Shown: one piece after another, positions 45,535-53,616 of the stretch
How the letters are laid out: each line of letters opens with the position of its first letter
How positions within the stretch are numbered: position 1 is the stretch's first letter
Assembly: GCA_964397545.1 (NCBI GenBank)
Contig: CAYNIW010000001.1
Span: forward strand, 248,001 to 312,000
Length of the DNA: 64,000 nt
Source of the DNA: JAFGIG01 sp964397545
Lineage (GTDB): Bacteria; SDB-A
Direction of reading: 5' to 3'
Notes under the pieces: model-generated
What the model saw: only the letters and a program-made list of their open reading frames with translations
The model's database searches: none
What the model was told of the DNA's origin: nothing
Made by a program: the position numbers and the translations under genes

Positions 45535-47334
45535 TCAGATATTCCTGAGATACTCATCGATATCGGCTGCTGCCTCTTTGGCGGCTCCCATGGCGAGAAT
45601 TACTGTCGCCGAACCGGTCACAATGTCTCCGCCTGCCCAAACACCTTCAAGAGATGTCTTTCCTGTAGATGGGTCAACTTCGATGTATCCCCACTTGTTT
45701 CTTTTCATTTCCTGAGTTCCCTGAAACAAGACTTCATTGGGGCCTGTGCCTATGGCTATGACGACCATGTCACATCCGATTTCATACTCTGAACCTTGCA
45801 TTGGCTCAGGTTTTCTTCTTCCGGAATCATCGGGTTCACCGAGTTTCATCTTAATGCATGTTATAGAGCTGACATTCCCTCGTTTGTCCTGATTTATTGA
45901 TACGGGATTTGTCAGAATGTGAAATTCGATTCCCTCGTGTTCGGCGTGGACAACCTCTTCTTTTCTCGCCGGCATTTCGTCTCTTGAACGCCTGTAGACA
46001 AGAGACACCTTTTCCGTTCCGGGTGACCTGAGCGCGGTTCTGGCGCAGTCCATGGCCACATTTCCGCCGCCGACGACAGCCACTCTTCTTCCTCTCGGGT
46101 TGGGAGTGTCGTAGCGAGGAAACATGTAAGCTTTCATCAGATTCATTCTCGTCAGGTATTCATTCGCTGAAAAAACTCCGGGAGCGTTTTCCCCGGGTAT
46201 TCCCATGAATTTGGGAAGACCTGCGCCTGTGGCGATATAGACGGCGTTGAAACCGAGTTCCTGGAAAAGTTCTTTTACGGTGTATATTTTTCCTATGACA
46301 TGATTTGTCTTGAATACGACTCCGAGTTTTTTCAGATAGTCAATTTCCTGACGGACTATTTCCTTTGGGAGCCTGAATTCGGGAATCCCATAGACGAGAA
46401 CGCCTCCCAATTCGTGGAGTGCTTCATAGACCACAACGTCATGTCCGCATTTTAACATTTCAGACGCCATTGTGAGTCCCGAAGGTCCGGATCCGATTAC
46501 CGCTACTTTTTTTCCGGTTCTCGGGCATTTAGGCGGTATGTGAACACCCATAGCCCTTTCGTAATCCGCGACAAATCTTTCGAGATTTCCTATCGCAACA
46601 GGTTCTTCACTTCTCCCGAGAATGCATTTTGCCTCGCACTGTATTTCCTGCGGGCACACTCTGCCGCATATAGCGGGAAGTGAATTTGTCTCTTTTATTT
46701 TTCTTATCGCGCCTATCATGTCGTTCTCGCGAATACAGCCTATGAATTCCTTTATGTCTATGTTTACCGGGCATCCTTCTATGCATGTGGGTTTCTGGCA
46801 CTGCATGCATCTGTATGCCTCGAGTGCCGCCTCTTCCATTCTCAGACCGAGAGGGACTTCGTCGAAGTTCTTGATGCGCATATAAGGATCCTGCTCTGTC
46901 ATTTTCTGTCTTGGTATGCGGATTTTCAGCCATCCTTCGTCTTCTTTTTCAAGGCCGTGCCAAGTGCATCCCTTTTGAGCGCAGATGTAAAAAGGCAGAA
47001 GGCGGGAGTAAGCGGAGACGTAAATTTTCGCGATTTTGTGGTCACCGAGTTCGCATTTTCTCGTCTCGACTATAAAAGATTGATTGCAGTAAGGGCAAAA
47101 AATATCTTCTGCAGTTGCCCCTTCGGGCATATCAATTGTCAGTTCTACGTCGAAGATATTCAGATAAGGACTGAGCTTCAGTTTGCCTCTATTTCCGGTA
47201 TATTCTATTCCGACTTCGACGAATTCAGTCTGTTTTTGAGGGTATTTTTTATTTAGACCCCTGTGGCAGTTCGGGCAGTAAGTTTGAAGTTTAGAGCCGT
47301 ATTTTATGTATTTGAAATCAGTTATACTGTTCAT
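45535..47334 (-). CDS. NfnB/GltD-like FAD/Fe-S oxidoreductase with N-terminal Cys-rich module
   Basis: About 599 residues from ATG 47334, with AGGCGG upstream. Residues about 15-130 form an unrecognised Cys-rich module (YCPNCHRGL, FCPYC, YICAQKGCTWHG) also seen twice in the 48178-49026 product. Next is the two-[4Fe-4S] domain (CMQCQKPTCIEGCPVNIDI ... CGRVCPQEIQCEAKC), then two dinucleotide-binding folds (VAVIGSGPSGLTMASEML; VAVVGGGNVAMDCARTAL). It matches the large subunit of Nfn or SudA. With the next gene it would shuttle electrons between NAD(P)H and ferredoxin or sulfur compounds. The N-terminal module is not standard for the family. Confidence 0.88.
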   Translation of the reverse strand: MNSITDFKYIKYGSKLQTYCPNCHRGLNKKYPQKQTEFVEVGIEYTGNRGKLKLSPYLNIFDVELTIDMPEGATAEDIFCPYCNQSFIVETRKCELGDHKIAKIYVSAYSRLLPFYICAQKGCTWHGLEKEDEGWLKIRIPRQKMTEQDPYMRIKNFDEVPLGLRMEEAALEAYRCMQCQKPTCIEGCPVNIDIKEFIGCIRENDMIGAIRKIKETNSLPAICGRVCPQEIQCEAKCILGRSEEPVAIGNLERFVADYERAMGVHIPPKCPRTGKKVAVIGSGPSGLTMASEMLKCGHDVVVYEALHELGGVLVYGIPEFRLPKEIVRQEIDYLKKLGVVFKTNHVIGKIYTVKELFQELGFNAVYIATGAGLPKFMGIPGENAPGVFSANEYLTRMNLMKAYMFPRYDTPNPRGRRVAVVGGGNVAMDCARTALRSPGTEKVSLVYRRSRDEMPARKEEVVHAEHEGIEFHILTNPVSINQDKRGNVSSITCIKMKLGEPDDSGRRKPEPMQGSEYEIGCDMVVIAIGTGPNEVLFQGTQEMKRNKWGYIEVDPSTGKTSLEGVWAGGDIVTGSATVILAMGAAKEAAADIDEYLRNI

Positions 47335-47343
47335 GAACACCGC

Positions 47344-48168
47344 CTATTTGATGGAAGATAAAAGTGATTCGCGCTCCTGTATAACATACATTCTGAGCCT
47401 TTTGTCGAGTTCGTCGAAATCAACTTTGTGGCCGTCGAAATCAGGCCCGTCAACGCAGGCGAATTTTGTCTCTCCTCCGACGGTGCACCTGCAGACTCCG
47501 CACATACCGGTTCCGTCGAGCATGATTGGGTTTAATGAGACAAGTATAGGAATATATGGATTTTTGGCGGTCTCGACGCATGCGCGCATCATTGGTGTCG
47601 GGCCTATCGCGACTATCTGCTTGACATCTTTTCTCTTTGATATGACATCTTTCAACAGGTCCGTGACGAAACCCCTTGTGCCGTAAGAACCGTCATCGGT
47701 GCATACAAGAAGCTGATGGCTTATCAGTCCCATCTCTTTTTCCATGATTATAAGCGATTTTGTCCTCGCTCCTATTATGGATATAATTTCATTGCCCATT
47801 TCGTAGAGCGCTTTTGTGAGATGGTGAAGAATTGCTATACCAGTCCCCCCGCCGACGCAGACGACCGTTCCAAAATTTTCAAGATGGGTGGGCTTTCCCA
47901 GAGGCCCTACAACATCTTTTATGTTTTCGCCGATTCCGAGGTTCCGGAGGATAGCCGTTGTCTTGCCGATTACCTGAAATATAAGGGTTATTGTCCCCTC
48001 TTCCGTATTTTTATCCGCCACAGTGAGCGGAATTCTCTCTCCTTCGTTAGTTGCCTTGACTATGACAAACTGTCCGGGTAGGACTTTTCTTGCAATTTCC
48101 GGCGCCTTGACCGTGAAATGGCAGATAGTGTTTTCAGCTATTAGAGTTTTTTCAATGACCGGATACAC
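47344..48168 (-). CDS. NfnA/SudB-like ferredoxin-NADP+ reductase subunit
   Basis: 274 residues from GTG 48168, with AGGAGG upstream. The order is an FAD-binding barrel (ARKVLPGQFVIVKA, ERIPLTVAD), an NAD-binding fold (VVCVGGGTGIAILHHLTKAL) and a C-terminal [2Fe-2S] site with four Cys (MCGVCRCTVGGETKFACVDGP). This is the PyrK/NfnA architecture. It sits 9 bases before the flavoprotein gene, so they should be a heterodimer. NfnAB bifurcation and SudBA polysulfide reduction are both possible. Confidence 0.9.
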   Translation of the reverse strand: MYPVIEKTLIAENTICHFTVKAPEIARKVLPGQFVIVKATNEGERIPLTVADKNTEEGTITLIFQVIGKTTAILRNLGIGENIKDVVGPLGKPTHLENFGTVVCVGGGTGIAILHHLTKALYEMGNEIISIIGARTKSLIIMEKEMGLISHQLLVCTDDGSYGTRGFVTDLLKDVISKRKDVKQIVAIGPTPMMRACVETAKNPYIPILVSLNPIMLDGTGMCGVCRCTVGGETKFACVDGPDFDGHKVDFDELDKRLRMYVIQERESLLSSIK

Positions 48169-48177
48169 CTTATCCTC

Positions 48178-49026
48178 CTACCATTCAAGACTGTCTTCGA
48201 GTTCTATCAATGCGAGGTCCTCATCGCTGACGCCGTGCCAGTGACAGTTTTTTCTCGCGCAGAAAATGAAATCGACGAGTTTGGTCATAGCGGACACCTT
48301 GAAGGAGGCGGTTTTGGCTTCGCATTTTTTGCACTGGTTGCCCTGCATAATCAAAGTGTGTCCGCAGTGTGGGCACTTGAGGTCTGCCACTTCTTCGTTG
48401 TCGGGCAATTCGATTGTGGATTTGTGTGAAAAAGAATTCAGATGGGGGTCGAGAAACAAGAAGCCTTCCGTGCCGTCTATTCCTATGACGAGAAGTTTTA
48501 CGGTGTTTTTCTCGTTGAGAGATCTTTCGCAAAACGGGCAATAGCAGTAAAGATAAGCTCCGGAAGAGATGATTTCTTTTTCAGGAGCCTGTTTGATGTT
48601 TTCTACCGTTATCTCGGCGTCTCCTGCCCAGCCGTATTTGTCTTCGAACATTTTCGCGGCGTGTTCTATCTCTTTGAATTCTATGGAATGGTTTTTACAG
48701 CCTCTTCTCGTGCAGAAATTCACGAGACCGCCCTGATCGAGAGCCACTGAGCACAAAAGAGCGCCGCAGGAAGAGCAGGGGATATCCTCCGCGAGGTTCT
48801 CTCCGCAATGGGGACAGAAAAAATCCGCGGTCTTTCCATGCGCCATTTCGACGCCTATTTCATGGGTGTAGTCTCCGTAAACAGAACTTAGCCTGACCCA
48901 CGATTTTTGCCCTTCGTATTCTATTTTGAAAAACACGCTCGGTTCTCCGCTGATTTTGTGTTCCTTGTCCATCAGGGAATTCCCGCATTTGGGGCATTTG
49001 ACTGAGAGATTTATATCAGCAGGCAT
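48178..49026 (-). CDS. Protein of two Cys-rich (putative zinc) modules, unknown function
   Basis: 282 residues, not recognised as a named family. Two copies of a roughly 110-residue module are visible. Copy 1 (about 9-115) has CPKC, CPHC, CSSC and FCTRRGCKNH. Copy 2 (about 140-270) has CPFC, CPHC, CKKC and FCARKNCHWHG. Between the Cys pairs is a beta-rich stretch with DPHLNSF or an equivalent. The same module begins the flavoprotein at 45535-47334. GGGAGG precedes the ATG, and the next gene starts 9 bases after its stop. It is probably a cytoplasmic metal-binding partner of the Nfn-like pair. Confidence 0.75.
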   Translation of the reverse strand: MPADINLSVKCPKCGNSLMDKEHKISGEPSVFFKIEYEGQKSWVRLSSVYGDYTHEIGVEMAHGKTADFFCPHCGENLAEDIPCSSCGALLCSVALDQGGLVNFCTRRGCKNHSIEFKEIEHAAKMFEDKYGWAGDAEITVENIKQAPEKEIISSGAYLYCYCPFCERSLNEKNTVKLLVIGIDGTEGFLFLDPHLNSFSHKSTIELPDNEEVADLKCPHCGHTLIMQGNQCKKCEAKTASFKVSAMTKLVDFIFCARKNCHWHGVSDEDLALIELEDSLEW

Positions 49027-49071
49027 AATTCCTCCCTTAATGTGTGATGTATTTATATGCCAATGGAACTC

Positions 49072-49093
49072 TATCAGGGGATAACCCGTGATA
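49072..49093. repeat. Inverted repeat upstream of the Cys-rich/Nfn operon
   Basis: TATCA and GGG (49072-49080) pair with CCC and TGATA (49085-49093) around an ATAA loop, with one G-G mismatch. No T tract follows on either strand, so it is not a simple terminator. It lies about 46 bases before the operon's first ATG and may be an operator or leader hairpin. The rest of 49027-49186 shows nothing else clear. Confidence 0.35.
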
Positions 49094-49186
49094 AAACACA
49101 GGTCCGTAATTATTTTTATTTTTCATATAGATGATATCCAGAAAAAGTAAAACATTTAATAGGGATATTTTCAACAGAAAAATGGA

Positions 49187-50815
49187 TCATTTAAAGCGAG
49201 ATCCAGGCGAAAATCTTCTGAAAAGAAAAGAGACGGCGGGAATGAGCAATATCCAGAAAATACAGAAAAGAGAAAGGATCAGAGAAGAAGGGGAGGTCTT
49301 TTCAAGGAGAGGCAGATTGAAAATGAAAAGGTCGCTGAGGTAATGCGCTGTAATAACCGTCAAAAGGTCGGTTTTGAGATAGACAATGGACCAGAAAATT
49401 CCAATACATGTCATCAACAAAGCTCTGCCCCAAAACGGATCGAAAGGGGGCAGAAAATCGAGGGCGGAATGGGTCAATCCATAGACGACGGAAGCCGCGA
49501 TAACTGCGACGGGCATACTGCGGAATATTTTTTTTGTCATCATGGTCCCGAAGTGCCTGTAGCCGACTTCTTCTATAACGGCAATAAGGAGAAAATAGAG
49601 GGCGGAAGAAACGGCGGGGAGCCGGGAATTGAGTATGTAAAGATAGAATCCCCGGGGCTGAATGAAAAAAGAATAGGGATGCGAGTTTTTGAACAAAAGA
49701 CACAGCCCGGCGAAAATCCCACCGCCTATCATGCCGACAAGTACTCCCGTTGCTATGGATATGCCCGTTTCCCGGGAAAATATTTTTTTCCCGAAAAGAT
49801 TCTGGAATGTTTTTTCTCTGTTGTTTTTTTCCGACAAGGCGAAAGCGTAACCCGCGAACAATAAAGACACGAAAAGGGCGAGTATCTGTATCTCTCCTAT
49901 CACTTTGAATATCACCCATCTGATATAAAAGAGAGTTTTAGGCCAGAGAGGGTTCCATGAGGCGAACATCAGAGGCGTTTCAAGAAGGATTGTCCCGAAC
50001 CAGCAAAGGGATACGAGAATGATGGCGCGGGAATACAAAGCGACGAAATCCGGAGTTTTGCTAATCTTTCTTATGAGATAGACAAAGGCGAATATTCCTC
50101 CGGCGCTCATGAAAAGGTATCCGGCGACGGTCAAAGCTTCTTTTCTGCTTTGCTCGGTTCTGAGAGAATCTGAAAAAGAAGAGGGAACGAAAATATTTTT
50201 TCCAAATCCTGCGGGGTCATTGCCGGCGATCGAAAAAAAGGCGATTTCACGCATGCCGCCTGATGAAGAGATATCTCTTTCAAACAAGACTTCATGGTCG
50301 GTCCTGTTCACGCGGAATGTCCTGCTGATTCCGATGAGCTTCCAGCTGTTTTCAGGCAAAAAATTACGGGCGATTTCAAGAGCTTTTTGCTCTCCGATTG
50401 TGTCTCCGGGAAAATCTTCATGAATGAAGCGTTTCCATCCTATTACTCCCGAATCCGGATGACAGGATACGACAAAATATTCGCTTTGTCCCTTTTTCTT
50501 AAAATACAGATCGTAATAGTATATCTTAAAACCGCCGCGGATCAGTTTCTGAGCTCCGTCAGAGCCGAGACTGTTCTCAGCGTAAAAAAGCGCGTTTTCG
50601 TCGCATTTTAGAATAGTTCCGCATTCGTATGAACTCAGATCACAGCCCGTTGAGAGCATAAAAGACCGGGCGGTATCTTCCATTTCCGGAGAAGGAATTT
50701 CAAAATCGGCCATCGGGAAAAAAAGAGGCATGCTCCTGATAAAAAACCACATTGAAAAAACAGCACAAGATACTAAAAAAGGCGTTTTAAGCAGGTTAAA
50801 AAGACGCTTTTTCAT
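49187..50815 (-). CDS. CPBP-family membrane protease with extracytoplasmic PepSY-like region
   Basis: 542 residues. TM1 lies at about 14-32. Residues about 40-230 are outside the membrane and include HPDSGVIGWKRFI followed by GEQKALEIARNFL, which resembles PepSY domains. Seven or more TM helices follow. The CPBP (CAAX protease/Abi) motifs are EEVGYR, then YGLTHSALDF and AHYLSDLF with the expected Glu and His. Family members cleave prenylated or other membrane proteins; the substrate is unknown. The start overlaps the folK end by 20 bases. Confidence 0.82.
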   Translation of the reverse strand: MKKRLFNLLKTPFLVSCAVFSMWFFIRSMPLFFPMADFEIPSPEMEDTARSFMLSTGCDLSSYECGTILKCDENALFYAENSLGSDGAQKLIRGGFKIYYYDLYFKKKGQSEYFVVSCHPDSGVIGWKRFIHEDFPGDTIGEQKALEIARNFLPENSWKLIGISRTFRVNRTDHEVLFERDISSSGGMREIAFFSIAGNDPAGFGKNIFVPSSFSDSLRTEQSRKEALTVAGYLFMSAGGIFAFVYLIRKISKTPDFVALYSRAIILVSLCWFGTILLETPLMFASWNPLWPKTLFYIRWVIFKVIGEIQILALFVSLLFAGYAFALSEKNNREKTFQNLFGKKIFSRETGISIATGVLVGMIGGGIFAGLCLLFKNSHPYSFFIQPRGFYLYILNSRLPAVSSALYFLLIAVIEEVGYRHFGTMMTKKIFRSMPVAVIAASVVYGLTHSALDFLPPFDPFWGRALLMTCIGIFWSIVYLKTDLLTVITAHYLSDLFIFNLPLLEKTSPSSLILSLFCIFWILLIPAVSFLFRRFSPGSRFK

Positions 50816-51290
50816 TCTCTAAAATCCGAAAAGAAGAAGTATATATCTCCAGCGGTTTTTTTTTAAGGGGATGAATCCAGAGTGGATTAATCTCAAGGAG
50901 AGCCGCCGCGGTCGCGGGCCTTTCGTCGAAACGGGGATGAGGCAGAATCAGATTTTCGTCAGCGTAAACCCAGCCTCCGTAATCTATGATGTCTATGTCA
51001 ATTATTCTGGGAGCCCATCGCCTGCTTTTCTTTCTGCCGATTTTGTTTTCAATTTCCTTGAGGATTGAAAGAAGAGAATGCGGCAAAAGGGCGGTTCGTA
51101 TCATCGCTACACAAGTCAGTATGGGAGGGCCGTCGGCTCCTATGAAATCTTCTTCGTAAACAGAAGATACCGATTCGGTGATTGTGAAAGGAGAAAGTTT
51201 GAGGGCTGAAAAAGCGAGCCGGAGATTAAAAATTCTCCACCCGTCGTTTGAGCCTATGCTCAGAAAAGCTTTTTCGCAACAAAAGGGCAT
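50796..51290 (-). CDS. folK: 2-amino-4-hydroxy-6-hydroxymethyldihydropteridine diphosphokinase
   Basis: 164 residues from ATG 51290 (an in-frame GTG at 51308 would add six). HPPK motifs are AFLSIGSN at the N terminus, RWAPRIIDIDIIDYGG with the two metal Asp, and LPHPRFDERP. It transfers pyrophosphate from ATP to the pterin in folate synthesis. Neither start has a clear ribosome-binding site, and the ATG lies in the arm of a 13-bp hairpin. No other folate gene is near. Confidence 0.93.
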   Translation of the reverse strand: MPFCCEKAFLSIGSNDGWRIFNLRLAFSALKLSPFTITESVSSVYEEDFIGADGPPILTCVAMIRTALLPHSLLSILKEIENKIGRKKSRRWAPRIIDIDIIDYGGWVYADENLILPHPRFDERPATAAALLEINPLWIHPLKKKPLEIYTSSFRILENEKASF

Positions 51291-51299
51291 AGGCTCAAA
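51247..51299. repeat. 13-bp inverted repeat around the folK start codon
   Basis: TTTGAGCCTATGC (51247-51259) and its exact reverse complement (51287-51299) flank a 27-base loop. The folK ATG (51288-51290, - strand) lies in one arm and the SIGSN codons in the other. In mRNA the arms would pair and hide the start codon. A 13-bp perfect match this close is unlikely by chance. Confidence 0.6.
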
Positions 51300-51343
51300 T
51301 GATAGCACAAACGGAGCGCAAGGTCATCTTGATGCCGGTAAAT

Positions 51344-51751
51344 TCATCTCTCGATATATATCCTCACTGTGTCGCCGTCTGCAGAAACTACGTTGACAAG
51401 GTCTTCATCGAGTTCTTCCATGGTTTCGTCAATGTTCGAAAGAAGTTCTCTTAGGTTTATGCCTTCCTCTTCGAGATCCTCAGCGACGTTTTTCGGAATC
51501 ATTTTGTCTATGGCTTTTACGAGTTTCAGGGGAACGGATATTTTCACGTTGTCTCCGTCGGAAGAAACGACATCTATCTTTATTTTTCCCTTGGCGTTTC
51601 CTGTCGGCGGGAAGGGCGGTTTGGGAGGTTTAGGCATCTGAGGAGATGCGGTAGATTTTACATCGTTGACTGCGTTGAGAAGCTTTTCCGCCTCTTCAGC
51701 GGTTATCTTGCCCTCATTTAGCATCTCGAGAATTTTTGCTTTTTCATTCAT
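51344..51751 (-). CDS. Small protein with YvlB/LiaX-type N-terminal helical motif
   Basis: 135 residues. The N terminus KAKILEMLNEGKITAEEAEKL is the SHOCT-like helical hairpin seen at the ends of YvlB/LiaX-type envelope-stress proteins. A Pro/Lys linker (PKPPKPPFPPTG) follows, then two similar strand segments, IKIDVVSSDGDNVKISVP and VVSADGDTVRIYIER. No signal peptide was seen. It follows the membrane protein gene by 9 bases with AGGAGG upstream. Function unknown. Confidence 0.7.
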   Translation of the reverse strand: MNEKAKILEMLNEGKITAEEAEKLLNAVNDVKSTASPQMPKPPKPPFPPTGNAKGKIKIDVVSSDGDNVKISVPLKLVKAIDKMIPKNVAEDLEEEGINLRELLSNIDETMEELDEDLVNVVSADGDTVRIYIER

Positions 51752-51760
51752 TTTATCCTC

Positions 51761-52192
51761 CTATATTTTTATGTCTAAATCGACGTTTTTTCTCGACAGA
51801 ACGGAAAGATTTATGTCGTCCGTCAAGCTGAGAAGAGGCGCTTTTTTTGCAAAGAGAAAAATATCCGCCGCGGCAATTAAAAGAGGCTTAAAAACAGAAT
51901 ATCTGACTACCACCTGTTCTGATTTTATGAATATGTGAGAATCGAAAAACCTCGCGCCGGGCGCTATTTCGAAATTCAGAAGAAGATATTCCAAAAGGCT
52001 CGACGCGAGATAAATCTGCGTTAAAATGAGCAGAATTGTGCTGAACCTAAGAGAGGCCGTGAAAAGAATCAGGAAAAGAACCGCCACGACTGAGCTGACT
52101 ATTATCCTCGCGGGGATGCTGATTTTAATTATGACTCCTTTAAGGGCAGCGTATAGAATAAGGCAAGGAATAAAATAAAGAGCCGTGAGCAT
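51761..52192 (-). CDS. Hypothetical membrane protein
   Basis: 143 residues with about three hydrophobic segments in the first 75 (ALYFIPCLILYAALKG, IIVSSVVAVLFLILFTASL, ILLILTQIYLASSLLEYLLL), then a mostly hydrophilic C-terminal part with one weaker segment. No family recognised. It lies 2 bases after the DUF4097 gene, so it is co-translated with the stress-like operon and may anchor its products at the membrane. Confidence 0.6.
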   Translation of the reverse strand: MLTALYFIPCLILYAALKGVIIKISIPARIIVSSVVAVLFLILFTASLRFSTILLILTQIYLASSLLEYLLLNFEIAPGARFFDSHIFIKSEQVVVRYSVFKPLLIAAADIFLFAKKAPLLSLTDDINLSVLSRKNVDLDIKI

Positions 52193-52194
52193 TA

Positions 52195-53103
52195 TTATTT
52201 CCTGATGGCTTTGATGAGTTTTTCAGCGGAGTCTGCGTCGAGTTTTCCCTGCGAAACCATTTCGAGTATTTTTTCAATGTTTGCCGAGTCTTCGTCAATT
52301 CGAACTTCTTTGTGTCTGCCGGCGTGAACGCCGTCGAACCTGGAGAACATCTTCTTGAATTTAGGGAGGTGAAACGCGTGCATGTCGGCGAATTTCTCTG
52401 ATAGTTTTTGAACCCGTATTTTTTCGGGGGGGTATTCTCCGTCTATTGTCACCTCGCCGCTTAGAGATTTGACGAGCAGTTCCGAATCACCAGAGAATTC
52501 TTTTAAGTTCAAAAAAGTGTCGCCTGAGAGAGTTTTAATTTCTGAGTTTTTACAAAGGTTGAAAGAGCCCGTGATTCGGACATCTCCGGAATAACTCTTA
52601 AGTTCTATGGACTCCAGAGAAGCATCTTCAATCTCAATATCTCCGCTGTAAATCTGGGCAATGATATTTCCTGAAAATTTAACGCAAGTAAGATCTCCGC
52701 TGTATATCTTGAACTCTGAATCTCCTTTGGTCACTCCTCCGAGGACAGCATCTCCGCTGTAGACGAGCATTTTTCCTGAGAAATTCATGTCCTTGGTCTC
52801 TACGTCGCCTCCGTATGAAATTACTGATCCTTTTGAACTGATGTCCATAGGGAGTTTTAAGGTAACTTTCTCTATGTCGTCGGATTCAGGTGCGAAATTT
52901 TTCATCCAGGATTTGGTCTTCTTCTCTCTCAAAGTCAAAATGCCATCCTCGAGTTTTACTTGAAATCTTTCTTCCGCCGCATTTCTGCGCGTCTCCTCAA
53001 AAAGAACCTCGACATCTTCTCTCTCCTCGAAAACCATTTCGAGGTTGCTGTTTCTGAGGTTAACGTCAAGAGACAGGTTTTTGTCGCTAATTGGAAAGTT
53101 CAT
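52195..53103 (-). CDS. DUF4097-family beta-helical protein with C-terminal SHOCT-like motif
   Basis: 302 residues from ATG 53103, with AAAGGGG six bases upstream (an ATG at 53121 is less suitable). The middle is built of repeating strand units marked YSGD/LSGD (YSGDAVLGG, YSGDLTCVK, YSGDIEIED, YSGDVRITG, LSGDTFLN, LSGEVTIDG), the DUF4097 pattern. The end, NIEKILEMVSQGKLDADSAEKL, is the same helical tag as in two other operon products. No signal peptide was seen, so it is likely cytoplasmic. Function unknown. Confidence 0.8.
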   Translation of the reverse strand: MNFPISDKNLSLDVNLRNSNLEMVFEEREDVEVLFEETRRNAAEERFQVKLEDGILTLREKKTKSWMKNFAPESDDIEKVTLKLPMDISSKGSVISYGGDVETKDMNFSGKMLVYSGDAVLGGVTKGDSEFKIYSGDLTCVKFSGNIIAQIYSGDIEIEDASLESIELKSYSGDVRITGSFNLCKNSEIKTLSGDTFLNLKEFSGDSELLVKSLSGEVTIDGEYPPEKIRVQKLSEKFADMHAFHLPKFKKMFSRFDGVHAGRHKEVRIDEDSANIEKILEMVSQGKLDADSAEKLIKAIRK

Positions 53104-53114
53104 TTTTACCCCTT

Positions 53115-53219
53115 TCACCATAAAAAAATTTGGTTTCCGGTAAAGAATACAGGCCCGTCAGAAGTCTTCACCAAATGTGTTTTGGAAAAGATTGAATTCC
53201 TTGATTTTCTCGTTTTCAT
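53115..53219 (-). CDS. Candidate 34-residue peptide between DUF2089 and DUF4097 genes
   Basis: An ORF starting ATG 53219 (MKTRKSRNSIFSKTHLV) ends at TGA 53115 with ...FFTGNQIFLW. It has a good AAAGGAG ribosome-binding site 8 bases upstream and stops 11 bases before the DUF4097 start. It fills a 130-base gap in an otherwise tight operon. The N-terminal half is basic; no family was recognised. It may be a real small protein or a leader that couples translation. Confidence 0.35.
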   Translation of the reverse strand: MKTRKSRNSIFSKTHLVKTSDGPVFFTGNQIFLW

Positions 53220-53233
53220 TTGTATTTCTCCTT

Positions 53234-53596
53234 TCATTTTGATTTCTGTATGAGTTCCATCGCCTGTTCGTATGAAATCTTTCCGTCTTTTAACAGGTCG
53301 AGAACTCCTCCAACATCCGTTTTTTCACTTTCCCCGTAGTCTTCACTGACTCCGAGGGCGGTTTTTGCTTCCCTTAAAAGATTTTTGACTTTCGGATAGG
53401 AACAGTTGAGTATTTTTTCGACTTTTTTTATGTTTCCTTCCGTGAAGACAAAAACTTTAATAAAGTTCAGCGTCTCTTCCGACAGCGAAGGCATTGAGAA
53501 AAATCCCAAGTTGCCGCTCAGCTTTATCCCGCATTTCGTGCATTCTACTTCTGTTATCTTCATTTCTTCTCTGCAGAATGGGCATTTGTTGTTCAT
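53234..53596 (-). CDS. DUF2089-family zinc-ribbon/HTH regulator
   Basis: 120 residues from ATG 53596, with AAAGGAGG upstream. The zinc ribbon is CPFC...CTKCG (about 5-23), then an HTH-like segment LSEETLNFIKVFVFTEGNIK and CSYPKVKNLLREAK, typical of DUF2089. The end, VLDLLKDGKISYEQAMELI, repeats the operon's SHOCT-like tag. DUF2089 genes commonly lead operons with DUF4097 proteins, so it probably regulates this operon. It is the promoter-proximal gene. Confidence 0.8.
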   Translation of the reverse strand: MNNKCPFCREEMKITEVECTKCGIKLSGNLGFFSMPSLSEETLNFIKVFVFTEGNIKKVEKILNCSYPKVKNLLREAKTALGVSEDYGESEKTDVGGVLDLLKDGKISYEQAMELIQKSK

Positions 53597-53616
53597 CTGA
53601 CCTCCTTTTGAAAATA

